This document shows, piece after piece, positions 51,801 through 59,378 of a stretch of 64,000 nucleotides of DNA. The translations under genes were made by a program, and so were the position numbers. Positions within the stretch are counted from its first letter, which is position 1. Every line of letters starts with the position of its first letter. Where the stretch lies: contig JASAON010001620.1 in the NCBI GenBank assembly GCA_030849065.1, forward strand, positions 41,843-105,842, read 5' to 3'. Source of the stretch: Jaenimonas drosophilae. Lineage: Eukaryota; Euglenozoa; Kinetoplastea; Trypanosomatida; Trypanosomatidae. The notes under the pieces are model-generated. The model was not told where the DNA came from, made no database searches, and saw only the letters and a list, made by a program, of their open reading frames with translations.

Positions 51801-52130
51801 CTTGGGTGTTGGTGCACGAGATCGACTGCTCGAGCCACTCTTCTTAGATCCACGCTTGTCGCGCTCTCCTCGCTTCGGTGCCTCCTTCTTGGGAGGTTCA
51901 GGATTGAGGGCAGCAGCTACATCGGCGGTTGTGGCACAATCATCCAGCATCACCATGGTCTCCGTGCCATTGAAGTTAATGAGGAAGTACAGCTTGTCAA
52001 GCTCCACACTAGCACTCTCCTCAGAATCCAGGACAGCATGGAGAACCACATGAACAAAGCGATCATTTGGCTGAAGTGGACTTACATCCTGTAGTACCGG
52101 TCCCTTCTTCGACTTCTTTGGATCCTTCAT
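48888..52130 (-). CDS. CFAP92/DUF4550-like protein
   Basis: 1080 residues from ATG 52130. The protein resembles the ciliary protein CFAP92 (DUF4550): repeated strand-rich modules separated by Lys/Arg-rich low-complexity linkers (for example about 545-570, REKEREKERPKGKSPQRR). Best landmarks are RGILVMPYSGLW (about 505), SELFIPRRAYVTFPP (about 680) and a helical region with LLHALRRKYFPSAGDLISLE (about 820-840), which in CFAP92 reads F-P-S/T-A-E/D followed by a REFG-like segment, here RSFGQTL. The C-terminus contains QNHPDKGAPEDYKMLWELYE, which looks like the end of a J-domain (HPDK plus last helix) but has no helix I/II before it. A flagellar role is inferred from the family. Recognition is from memory of the family, not alignment. 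Confidence 0.45.
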   Translation of the reverse strand: MKDPKKSKKGPVLQDVSPLQPNDRFVHVVLHAVLDSEESASVELDKLYFLINFNGTETMVMLDDCATTADVAAALNPEPPKKEAPKRGERDKRGSKKSGSSSRSRAPTPKVEDLQPSEPIVNKLESVLCYQRMTLTLPTLQSILRDSAQHTIAIYTQPAPPPEPVATTVTTGRGALKRGQPVETAQESPARARQERGKKDKGHRRESILARSECLASSQVFLLDLMHASSSRYELHLSRPIQGVQSLWLELKSLDQPLLPPNIIKKYRPVTITIESMDTLPKLREKLRRLDHKDPSLQENVDGVHWADCTQFSLKFLGEDLHPTCVGGRPQSDGKSFLCRTICFLGDMSPLNVMSSALLEPVELSVSTCVDDESTPDGTAMRFIGAGGFSIESLVMDKQTFFHEVVQLLPRRSTVASKDSCLTRACGVTMSIEFYEPFPTIQHVDKVGRPVVGQHMTRGILVMPYSGLWVGDVLQCLIRELLLSERATPECDVYAFSSLEDDAANVPEAVEQSPPKKGASRGRKEKEREKERPKGKSPQRRHPPERTPDIVQLPTTATAFERPFQVVSPAGISGFEVIDGDVRIICLEGPMPEVHRILQAAASAADSYDNLTLLLNSELFIPRRAYVTFPPLVVPPVKHVTVCSEEPPAADVGRKGHISPSSSVGRTSATSSPSRTQSNTPSRKRKGKAAPPPVEVPAPIVEPPPHEASDQVEVEAGGTGGRIHRIRLRETFGSLMNQQHYLLRRSLSDSCISCFQKLYSLMHTDSLLHALRRKYFPSAGDLISLERSFGQTLDLMDLFSRQEYIMVSTNEDDSAAASARAHRRERRVLSSATVRDVDLSQLRPSDVGRLTSFQGKVMLGKPRAVPPRVAERYRHGLWMITTDGFELLCAFPKEVPGATLRYHVESQVVECDGTLLLYVLEFHSLAKGTTGTKNAKYEEALRQRRKKEKEWNAILCMERKGRHRHHEDGTEPAPMAAPHESVDLTRPDDSSDDEDANDANCPPMDLERSYNSFNAAPRLTGSFEGGIWQVHATKSSQARAAQNHPDKGAPEDYKMLWELYEKRAPKPPPKPSCVQPKMHF

Positions 52131-52497
52131 CTGGGGATGCGAAGGACAGCAACTCTAAAAGTCTTCGCGCGGTGCTATAAAAGAAATTTGCACCGACTAC
52201 AACTACAGTTCCGCCCCTCGCTTCAACTTCTGTAAGCTACGAAAATTGTTCCAAGAAACACACCAAGAGATGAGAAGAAGTACTGATGAAAGAACAAACG
52301 CCAGATTGGTGCACAAGGTGCGCTGTTTCCAAGTTCATCGTTGGCTGGATTTGCAACAAGAAGCAAAAAGACATCATCAGAACACTGCTGTATGCGGTAC
52401 TCTGCTGAGTCATAAGATCGTGAGGCCATGCAGCCGACCGGGTAAGAGCGGGGCCAAAGAATGAAGGAGTGCTTTTGGCTTCTCCCAGTGACGCACA
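52131..52497. other. intergenic spacer
   Basis: 367 bp; no supported gene. Confidence 0.5.
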
Positions 52498-53622
52498 TCA
52501 CGCAGTGGCACCGTATGTTCCACAGTCGCCCATGGTGCCCAATGCAGGTCGATGCTTCTTCCACTCGCTCCAGCAAAGAAGGGCCAAAACCGCCACCACC
52601 GCAAGCACGAGGCCGACAAGAAACACGGAGAGACGGAGAAAACGGATCGGAACTGCAGCTGATTCAGGGCCGTCTTCGGCCAACGAATCTGCGGTGTCAA
52701 TAAACCTCATTGTTGCCTCGATCAACTGAACATGCCATGTAGAACTCTCAATTTCAAGTGCGGCAACGTGTCCAGGATCCCCCTTCTTCCAGCGCGACAT
52801 GCCAAAGTCGATATCAATGAGCCGGCCATCGCACAGACGCCAATCACTAAAGTCCTGCGGGTCATGGGGAACGTGGCCAACCACCACTGATTGAATCCCC
52901 TTGAACTTCTTGTCCAGTACTGCTGCTAAGTCCTTGCACTTCACGTTTAGTAAGCTTCGCACAAGAATTGGATTTTCCACATCATCCGCATCATCCTCGT
53001 TCAGATTCAGTCCATGACGTGCGAGAGGAGAGATTCGTCCATCCATGAGAGCTCGCGTTAGCTCCTCATTGAACTGATCCACTTTTCGCAGGCTCGTCAG
53101 CTTATTGGACGTTGCGGTAGAGAAACCTCCATGCATGAAGAGAAAGGGTCCGTAATGAAAGATGGCCTTTCGGGTGCGCAAATATCGGCCAATGGTAGTT
53201 TGGTTGGACAGTTGATAGTCACGTCCCTTTGGGCCGCCACTACGAGAAAGACTAGACGGGTCAACGGCACGGTAGTCTCCGCGAAAGTTCCGAATTTCAT
53301 GATTTCCTAGCAGCTGCACTACATCCCCGCCACGCTTCTGAGCGCTTCGTTGCATCTTCATCAGAAATTCCACGATACGAATGTCATCTGGTCCAACGTC
53401 TAAGATATCGCCCAATTGAACTAGGTACGCATCTTCACCAATCCAATGATTGCGATCGTCGATAAGCCGAGTGAGGCGGAAGACCGCAAGGCTCTGATTG
53501 TAGTCTCCATGAAGATCTCCGATTGCCACTAGGCGGCGGGCATCACAGAAGCCCACAAATAGCGCCACAACGAGAATGACTGTCAGCAACTGGTGGGAGC
53601 AATGGTATAAAGAGTGGCGCAT
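52498..53622 (-). CDS. membrane-anchored Shewanella-like protein phosphatase
   Basis: 374 residues from ATG 53622. A signal peptide (about 1-28, LLTVILVVALFVGFCDA) precedes a metallophosphatase of the bacterial-type Shewanella-like PPP group. Metal-binding motifs are IGDLHGDY (34-41), GDILDVG (71-77) and LGNHEI (105-110), then FMHGGFS and VVVGHVPHD. The spacing GNHE-x-x-N-x-x-GDYR is typical of Shewanella-like phosphatases and differs from PP1/PP2A and from ApaH-like ALPH. A transmembrane helix (about 328-350) and a short basic tail end the protein, predicting a type I topology with the catalytic domain in the secretory lumen, flagellar pocket or outside. Such enzymes occur in plants, apicomplexans and some other protists. 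Substrate unknown. Confidence 0.8.
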   Translation of the reverse strand: MRHSLYHCSHQLLTVILVVALFVGFCDARRLVAIGDLHGDYNQSLAVFRLTRLIDDRNHWIGEDAYLVQLGDILDVGPDDIRIVEFLMKMQRSAQKRGGDVVQLLGNHEIRNFRGDYRAVDPSSLSRSGGPKGRDYQLSNQTTIGRYLRTRKAIFHYGPFLFMHGGFSTATSNKLTSLRKVDQFNEELTRALMDGRISPLARHGLNLNEDDADDVENPILVRSLLNVKCKDLAAVLDKKFKGIQSVVVGHVPHDPQDFSDWRLCDGRLIDIDFGMSRWKKGDPGHVAALEIESSTWHVQLIEATMRFIDTADSLAEDGPESAAVPIRFLRLSVFLVGLVLAVVAVLALLCWSEWKKHRPALGTMGDCGTYGATA

Positions 53623-53823
53623 TTTGACGGTAATGTGGAATTGCTGCTTCCTTGTAAGGATTCTGCGAAGACCTACTTGGATTAGCAGAGCTGTGCATCG
53701 AAGAAGAGAAAACGCAAGAATTCTTCACTGGAATGAGCATGCTTGTTCACTGATGTGATGGGAAAACTTTTTTAAAAAATCTCAGGTTGGCGCTTTGCTA
53801 TTTGTGAACAGCAGTGAAGCGCT

Positions 53824-54390
53824 TCACTCCGGGGAGGTTCCCCCTAGCGGCTTGACGGGAGAGATTGGAACCGCCTCTCCATCCCGTCCCCATGATCCAC
53901 TATGCTCATCATTGGGGACATTGTACCGCAGCGCGTAAAAGGTCTTCCAGCCATCGGCTCCAGCCGTACTGAACCCGTCGGTGAGCAGCTTTCCAGTCTC
54001 CACATCGAAACTGAGCCCCAAGCATGGTTCGAGCAACGTCCGATTTAGCCTTAGGATCCACTCGTTTCCCGGCTCAATAGCAAAACGCTTCTTACTGGCG
54101 CGCAACCATAGCAACACCAAAAGTGAGAATAGTGCCACATATGGGGAAAAGCGCAGCGCAGAATTAAAGGTCATCTGGCGAACCACTGCCTCTGGCAACA
54201 CCGCCGTGAGAACGGAGCACCAGGCAAATAGGAAGCACTCCATGAAGAAGAGGAACGAAAAAATTGCTGTGAGTAACTGCATTGTGTAGAATGAGCGATC
54301 CTGACGAACAATGATATACTGTAGAGCAAGCTCAAATGCCACAGCACCTGCAGTGTCCCGCTCCTTTACCGACGATGATGCACGGTACAT
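53824..54390 (-). CDS. Spo7/CNEP1R1-like membrane protein
   Basis: 188 residues from ATG 54390 (MYRASSSVKERD); the frame is open four codons upstream from a TTG. Two transmembrane helices are clear (about 38-65, LTAIFSFLFFMECFLFAWC; about 83-97, YVALFSLLVLLWL). Immediately after the second is KKRFAIEPGNEWILRLNRTL, then a short region ending ETGKLL. This order matches CNEP1R1/Spo7, where the second helix is followed by HKR-x-x-AP, an R-x-R-x-x-LAEYN-like segment and TGKL. Spo7 proteins are the regulatory subunit of the CTDNEP1/Nem1 phosphatase of the nuclear envelope/ER, which activates lipin and so sets the balance of phospholipid and triglyceride synthesis. The C-terminal 45 residues are an acidic, Gly/Pro-rich extension. 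Based on a short motif, so moderate confidence. Confidence 0.5.
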   Translation of the reverse strand: MYRASSSVKERDTAGAVAFELALQYIIVRQDRSFYTMQLLTAIFSFLFFMECFLFAWCSVLTAVLPEAVVRQMTFNSALRFSPYVALFSLLVLLWLRASKKRFAIEPGNEWILRLNRTLLEPCLGLSFDVETGKLLTDGFSTAGADGWKTFYALRYNVPNDEHSGSWGRDGEAVPISPVKPLGGTSPE

Positions 54391-54617
54391 CGGTGAGTCC
54401 AACCACGCTAACGATTTGAGAGTATGTCTGCACTACGCGCAAGCCAAAGGTGGTACATTTGTGGGAAAAGAAAAGAAGAAAAAGAGGTGTAATCGCCACA
54501 ATATCAGTATTCGCCGAGAACTTGTGACAGCAACAGCAATGCGCAGAAAACTGAACTCTGAACCACGCGGCTTACATGTCAGCTCATCTACATCCGTAAA
54601 CAGAGCCATGGGAATAC

Positions 54618-55868
54618 TCAACGACCTTTGGCAGTGTTCTTTTCTAGTGCCGCCTTTCGCTTCACGATTTCCTCTTCTTCGTAGCGAATGGCTTCAATGA
54701 CTTCCTCCAGTTTGGTCCGAGCATCCTCCTCGGCACGGAAGCTGTCCTCAGCCTCCCGCGCGAGGCGCTCATCTTCCGTCTGCTCCATTTGTCGTCTCTC
54801 AGCAACACTGTGAGTAACCTTGGCCTTCCAACTTGTCCGCAGGGCGATTGCCTGCGCTAAATCTTCCTCAGCATCCCGTTGGGCCTTTGCGTCGGCAGCC
54901 TTTCGCCGTTCCACCTCCTCCATGGTAAACAACTTCTTCAAGCTTCGTCCCACGTAGTCGGCTGCCTTCTTCCGTGAAGCATTCTCCTGCTTGGGATCAC
55001 AGCCAGAGACTAGCAAAATGGCGATAAGCTCCTCCCACTCCTTTGAGTCGGGTCGAGGATGCAGCGCAGCAAGGTGCAACGGATTGTTGAGGTCTACATT
55101 TTGGACCTTTGAGCTTGCCCCCGCACGTAGAAGCATGGAGAGAATGGTTGTGTCGCAGCGAATGGCGCAGAAGTGAATACTGGAATTGCCTTGATGGTCC
55201 TGTTTGTTGTAGTTCGCCTTTTGCTGCAGCAAGTACTCCGTCACATCCCGCTGGCCCATCTTCACAGCCACAAGTAACGGGGTAACGTCCATGTTGTCCT
55301 TCGCGTCGACAACTGCTCCATGCTCAACTAGCCAACGGCTCACTCTTACGTCTCCATCAAAAGCACACTTGTGTAGCGCTGACGAGCGATTTTTGTCCAA
55401 CTGGTTCACCTTTGCGACCGGATCTTCACTGTGCTGGAGAAGCACCTCCATGCATTCCACACTTCCGCAGGCAGCTGCGGTGTGAAACGCAGTAGACAGC
55501 GTGGACGACTGAATTGCATCGTCCGCGCCACTAGAGAGGAGCATTTCGCAGCACTCCACGAAGTTCTTTGTGACAGCCTCATGGAGTGGAGTACGCCCTT
55601 GAAAGTTAACAGCATTAACATCTACGTGCAGCTCGTTGATCACGAAGCCCAGGGTTGTGGTACTTTTGTCGAGTGCCAAATGAGCAATCGAATTGCCGTT
55701 TTCATCAATACACTTTGTCACATTTTCATCAATGGACAAAAACTCTTTTGATAGGCGCCGCAGAGTATCTAAATTACCATGTTGAACTGCGCTTCGGACA
55801 GCATCTAACAGTGCCTTGGATCCTTGAGGTCCACCAATGACACCCAGACCACTCTTGCCGCCAAGCAT
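54618..55868 (-). CDS. ankyrin-repeat protein with C-terminal coiled coil
   Basis: 416 residues from ATG 55868. Residues about 18-300 form seven or eight ankyrin repeats, e.g. NFQGRTPLHEAVTKNFVECC, NRSSALHKCAFDGDVRVSRW, MDVTPLLVAVKMGQRDVTEY and QGNSSIHFCAIRCDTTILSM. The last repeat is degenerate (DLNNPLHLAALHP plus ILLVSGCDPK). Residues about 310-416 are a highly charged Glu/Lys/Arg/Ala coiled coil (VERRKAADAKAQRDAEEDLA; EEEEIVKRKAALEKNTAKGR). There is no catalytic domain, signal peptide or membrane segment. Ankyrin/coiled-coil proteins in kinetoplastids are often cytoskeletal or flagellar scaffolds; no specific function can be assigned. Confidence 0.8.
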   Translation of the reverse strand: MLGGKSGLGVIGGPQGSKALLDAVRSAVQHGNLDTLRRLSKEFLSIDENVTKCIDENGNSIAHLALDKSTTTLGFVINELHVDVNAVNFQGRTPLHEAVTKNFVECCEMLLSSGADDAIQSSTLSTAFHTAAACGSVECMEVLLQHSEDPVAKVNQLDKNRSSALHKCAFDGDVRVSRWLVEHGAVVDAKDNMDVTPLLVAVKMGQRDVTEYLLQQKANYNKQDHQGNSSIHFCAIRCDTTILSMLLRAGASSKVQNVDLNNPLHLAALHPRPDSKEWEELIAILLVSGCDPKQENASRKKAADYVGRSLKKLFTMEEVERRKAADAKAQRDAEEDLAQAIALRTSWKAKVTHSVAERRQMEQTEDERLAREAEDSFRAEEDARTKLEEVIEAIRYEEEEIVKRKAALEKNTAKGR

Positions 55869-56097
55869 AATTCTATATCAATTGGCAGCAATGAAGATAG
55901 ATGCAATCGGTGCCCCAACTCAACTTCTCCTACGAGATGAATTGATTCACTGTACCTACCTGGACAAAACGGCGCAACAGCAGAGAGTAAATTTCACAAT
56001 CAGTGCAACAGATCACAAAAATTAACTGATTCACAACAGCACGATCACTTGTCGCGTATCATTTGTAAGATCACTTTTAATCGTCTGGAAAGAGCAG

Positions 56098-59061
56098 TTA
56101 TATTTCAGTTGGCATGGCGAGGCCAACTGCATCTTCGTCCAGGTTGTACTCCGAAAGCCATTCATCAGCAATCACTGTCACACCCAACATCATTGTTTGC
56201 GGCTCCTTTGACTCCGAGCGAACAACCTGCTGAACGAAGCAGTACGTTACCGTTTCAGGTGGGGGAAAAGTCCGAGAAACAGCACTTGTCGGGTGAACAT
56301 AGGCAATTGTGCGCGTGCTCAAAATCAAGTACGGTGTACGCGATGTCTTTTTGTCATTGTACTCAACGCCAAGAGTCCGACACTCATGTACTGTTGCCCG
56401 ACGGGCAATTTGGTCAATCAACCCTGGAATAAACACTTTCCTTAGAATAACCTCATTGTCTCTCGATAGCTGTTGCTCCCAACTCCCATGATCAGATCGG
56501 TCTGTGCTCCACGTCTCATTGGTATCAAGGGAGTCTAATACCTCGTCAGGTATGTTCTGCTCTCGCACCAAACGGCGTAGTTGATAGTACAGAAGTTTGG
56601 ACTCCTGCATACTTTTCTGCACCAGACAGTACTGTCTGCTCGCAACAGACGGGGGATGAGACAAAAACACAGAAAATGCGTTTAAGTAAGTGAGAAGGTC
56701 GCTCCCGGGGTTCACAAGCGAGCGTATCATCTCCCTTCGCTGATCATTGTTAGCATCACTTTTACTCGATTTTATTTGATTTCCTTCGCCAGTGAATACG
56801 TTGGAAGTTGTGGCACACACTGCCACTATCGCGCAGACCTTGTCAACAATCGCCATTTTGGTGTCCAAACGACGAATCTCCACCAAAGCGCGTGCAAACC
56901 TTGGAGGTACAGGGAATGACACCAACTTTCTGCCAAGCTCGGTAATCCGCAAACCCTCAAGTGCATTCAAGGCACCGATTGCTGATAAGTGTTGAATAGC
57001 GGCCCTTAGATCATCCTCTTTGGGGGCCGATGGGAAAGGAAAGGCCCCAACTCGCTCAATCCCAATATGCTTCATTAGCAGTACAACTGAATCCAAAGGA
57101 GTTCGAAGAACTTCAGGCACACTGTGCTTTTCCATGAGGTTTGAATAGACTGCAGTACTGAACAACCGGTAGCAATGACCTGGACCCACGCGGCCAGCAC
57201 GACCACTGCGTTGTTCAGCAGAAGCTTGACTAGTCCACCCGATTCGAAAGCAGCTTGCTCGAGTTTCGGAGTCCAGCAATTTACTCTTGACACGCCCAGC
57301 ATCAACGACATACTTGATGTTTGGGATTGTAATTGAGGTTTCTGCAACATTTGTTGCTATGACGCAGAGACGCTTTCCTGCTGGAGGAGCTTGGAACACT
57401 TCTTGCTGCCTGTTAAAGTCGAGTAGTGCATACAGTGGTAGAACATGCAGCGTCTCAAATTCACCGTTGATTTCACTATCATTTGCGGAAGCGTTTTGGT
57501 CATCTGCACCTAGATTGTGGCGTATCGTCCGTTCACGTTTTCGCTTCCACTCATCACTGCCTCCGGAGGGACTCTGCGCATCGTCATCATCTAGATTGTA
57601 ATCATCGGTAGCGAGTCCATACTCATCTTTTTCAACCTCAGGGGTTTTTTTGGAAGCCTCTACACCATCATCTGAAGAGCCTTCATCCTCCTCTGCAGAT
57701 GTGCCCTTCAAAAGATAGTGTTTTGAGTAGCTGTTGTCATAGTATTCAATTTTCGTTTTCCGGTAATACTGACGGAGACGATTGCACATATCCTCAATCT
57801 CCTGCTGCGTGCATAGGAAAACCAAAATACCACCTGGAGGTAGTTTTTTGTGAATCTGTTTCACCTTTTCAAATGCTTCGTCCACATATTCTTTAAGCTC
57901 AGTCTTGCGAGCAAAGTGATTTGTGACTGGAAATCGACGGGCCTCGACGTTTATCAGCTGGGGAGTAATTGGAAACAAAGTTGTGTTGTCACGAAAATCA
58001 GTCACACGCATTGTAGCCGACATGATTACCAGTTTCAGTGGTTTGATGGTCGTTTTTGTGGCATCCCCGTTGTGCGCTGCCAATTGCTCACGAAATAGGT
58101 CGTTTCGCAGTGGCATAATTCGCGACAAAAGTCCCACAAGAATGTCACAGGAAATACTTCTCTCATGGGCCTCATCGACAATAATTACACTGTACTTTTT
58201 CAGCAAGAAATCAGACTGGATCTCCTTGAGGACAATGCCTTCAGTTGCAAACTTCATTTTATAGGAGTCAGAAAGATTGTTGTCGTATCTAACGTGATAG
58301 CACACATCACCACCAAACTCAACATTCAACTCCTCTGCAACTCGCCGTGCCATAGAAATAGCTGCAACTCGTCTTGGCTCTGTGACCAGGATGACGCCCT
58401 CGCGACCAAACGCCATCCCTTCAGAATGCCCATAGCCAGCTTCCCACAGAAATTGAGGAATTTGTGTTGTTTTTCCACTTCCTGTCTCTCCGCAAACAAG
58501 AACACATGACCTTGTAGCGAGATTAATGGCTTCCACGATTGGCTGCTCCTCCCTCAGCACTGGAAGCCCTTCGCGTTGCAAATCAATGTCCGCAGTGCGG
58601 TGAATTGCAATGTGGGCACTCTTTGGGGCATTCTTCAGCACCTTTCTTTGTTCCAGCTCAATAATTTCTTGTACTTGTTGAGCTCGCCGTTCCTCCTCCT
58701 TTCGGTCCGACAAAACCTTAGAAATGAACTCCTGTTGAGCAATACGAGATTCAGCCTCAATTTTGTCTTGAGCCTCTTTCCGCTTGTTGCGTGATTGGAT
58801 GTGCTCTCCCTCCAAAATTCGCTTGCGCTCCTGCTTTTCTTGTCGCTCCTGTAACTTCTCATCTTGACAAATCTGCTTATGTTTTTCAACTGCATCGCGC
58901 GATGAGGAAACTTCTTCAATTGCTGACTTCAGCCGTTCTTTCTTTTCTTTCTTTTGAAGCACTAACTCCTTTCGTCGTTCCTCTTTTGATTTTGTCAGGA
59001 CTGTCGGAAGCGGCGTCGAGAGACCAAGATCTGCAAATGTTAGTGACGGCTTTTTCTTCAT
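56098..59061 (-). CDS. DHR1: DEAH-box RNA helicase, DHX37/Dhr1 type
   Basis: 987 residues from ATG 59061. A charged coiled-coil-like N-terminus (about 20-150) precedes the helicase core: GETGSGKTTQIPQF (motif I), TEPRRVAA (Ia), DEAHERS (II), MSATMR (III), then in RecA2 ATNVAETSITIPN (V) and QRSGRAGRVGPGHCYR (VI). SCDILVGLLSRIMPLRND after DEAH is a hallmark of DHX37/Dhr1. An acidic insert (about 455-540) lies between the two RecA lobes, as in yeast Dhr1. Winged-helix, ratchet and OB regions follow. Dhr1 unwinds U3 snoRNA from pre-18S rRNA during small-subunit assembly in the nucleolus. The protein is shorter than human DHX37, mainly in its ends. Confidence 0.88.
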   Translation of the reverse strand: MKKKPSLTFADLGLSTPLPTVLTKSKEERRKELVLQKKEKKERLKSAIEEVSSSRDAVEKHKQICQDEKLQERQEKQERKRILEGEHIQSRNKRKEAQDKIEAESRIAQQEFISKVLSDRKEEERRAQQVQEIIELEQRKVLKNAPKSAHIAIHRTADIDLQREGLPVLREEQPIVEAINLATRSCVLVCGETGSGKTTQIPQFLWEAGYGHSEGMAFGREGVILVTEPRRVAAISMARRVAEELNVEFGGDVCYHVRYDNNLSDSYKMKFATEGIVLKEIQSDFLLKKYSVIIVDEAHERSISCDILVGLLSRIMPLRNDLFREQLAAHNGDATKTTIKPLKLVIMSATMRVTDFRDNTTLFPITPQLINVEARRFPVTNHFARKTELKEYVDEAFEKVKQIHKKLPPGGILVFLCTQQEIEDMCNRLRQYYRKTKIEYYDNSYSKHYLLKGTSAEEDEGSSDDGVEASKKTPEVEKDEYGLATDDYNLDDDDAQSPSGGSDEWKRKRERTIRHNLGADDQNASANDSEINGEFETLHVLPLYALLDFNRQQEVFQAPPAGKRLCVIATNVAETSITIPNIKYVVDAGRVKSKLLDSETRASCFRIGWTSQASAEQRSGRAGRVGPGHCYRLFSTAVYSNLMEKHSVPEVLRTPLDSVVLLMKHIGIERVGAFPFPSAPKEDDLRAAIQHLSAIGALNALEGLRITELGRKLVSFPVPPRFARALVEIRRLDTKMAIVDKVCAIVAVCATTSNVFTGEGNQIKSSKSDANNDQRREMIRSLVNPGSDLLTYLNAFSVFLSHPPSVASRQYCLVQKSMQESKLLYYQLRRLVREQNIPDEVLDSLDTNETWSTDRSDHGSWEQQLSRDNEVILRKVFIPGLIDQIARRATVHECRTLGVEYNDKKTSRTPYLILSTRTIAYVHPTSAVSRTFPPPETVTYCFVQQVVRSESKEPQTMMLGVTVIADEWLSEYNLDEDAVGLAMPTEI

Positions 59062-59378
59062 CTTGCTTCACTACCGAAGAAGAGAGAAAAAAAAGTTAAC
59101 TCCTGGAACAACAATTTGGTGAAACGGTAGCTCAATTGGCAATGCAATCAGCGCATACTGGTTCAAATTTCACACAGCTAAAATATGACAATATATATTT
59201 TTAAAAAACAATCGCAGGGGAGGGAAGAGCAAACAAATTCGATGAATTGGTAAGCCTTGGTTTTGGCATTGATGTCTCATAAGAAGATTCGATTCATATG
59301 AATCCATTGATAATGAAAAATTGTGAAGCTATGCTCAAATTTTATAGTTGGGAGAAAAAAAAGCGTTAGTGTTCTCGT
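59062..59378. other. intergenic spacer
   Basis: 317 bp, notably A/T-rich around 59180-59215. A stretch at 59117-59175 superficially resembles a tRNA but fails on arm structure (see rejected items). Confidence 0.5.

Noticed and set aside
59117..59175. tRNA-like stretch (gtagctcaattgg ... ggttcaaat) with GTGAAA/TTTCAC ends
   Set aside because: Only about 55 nt between the pairing ends; no D-stem partner, no anticodon arm, and the T-arm stem does not pair. At most a degenerate tRNA relic.
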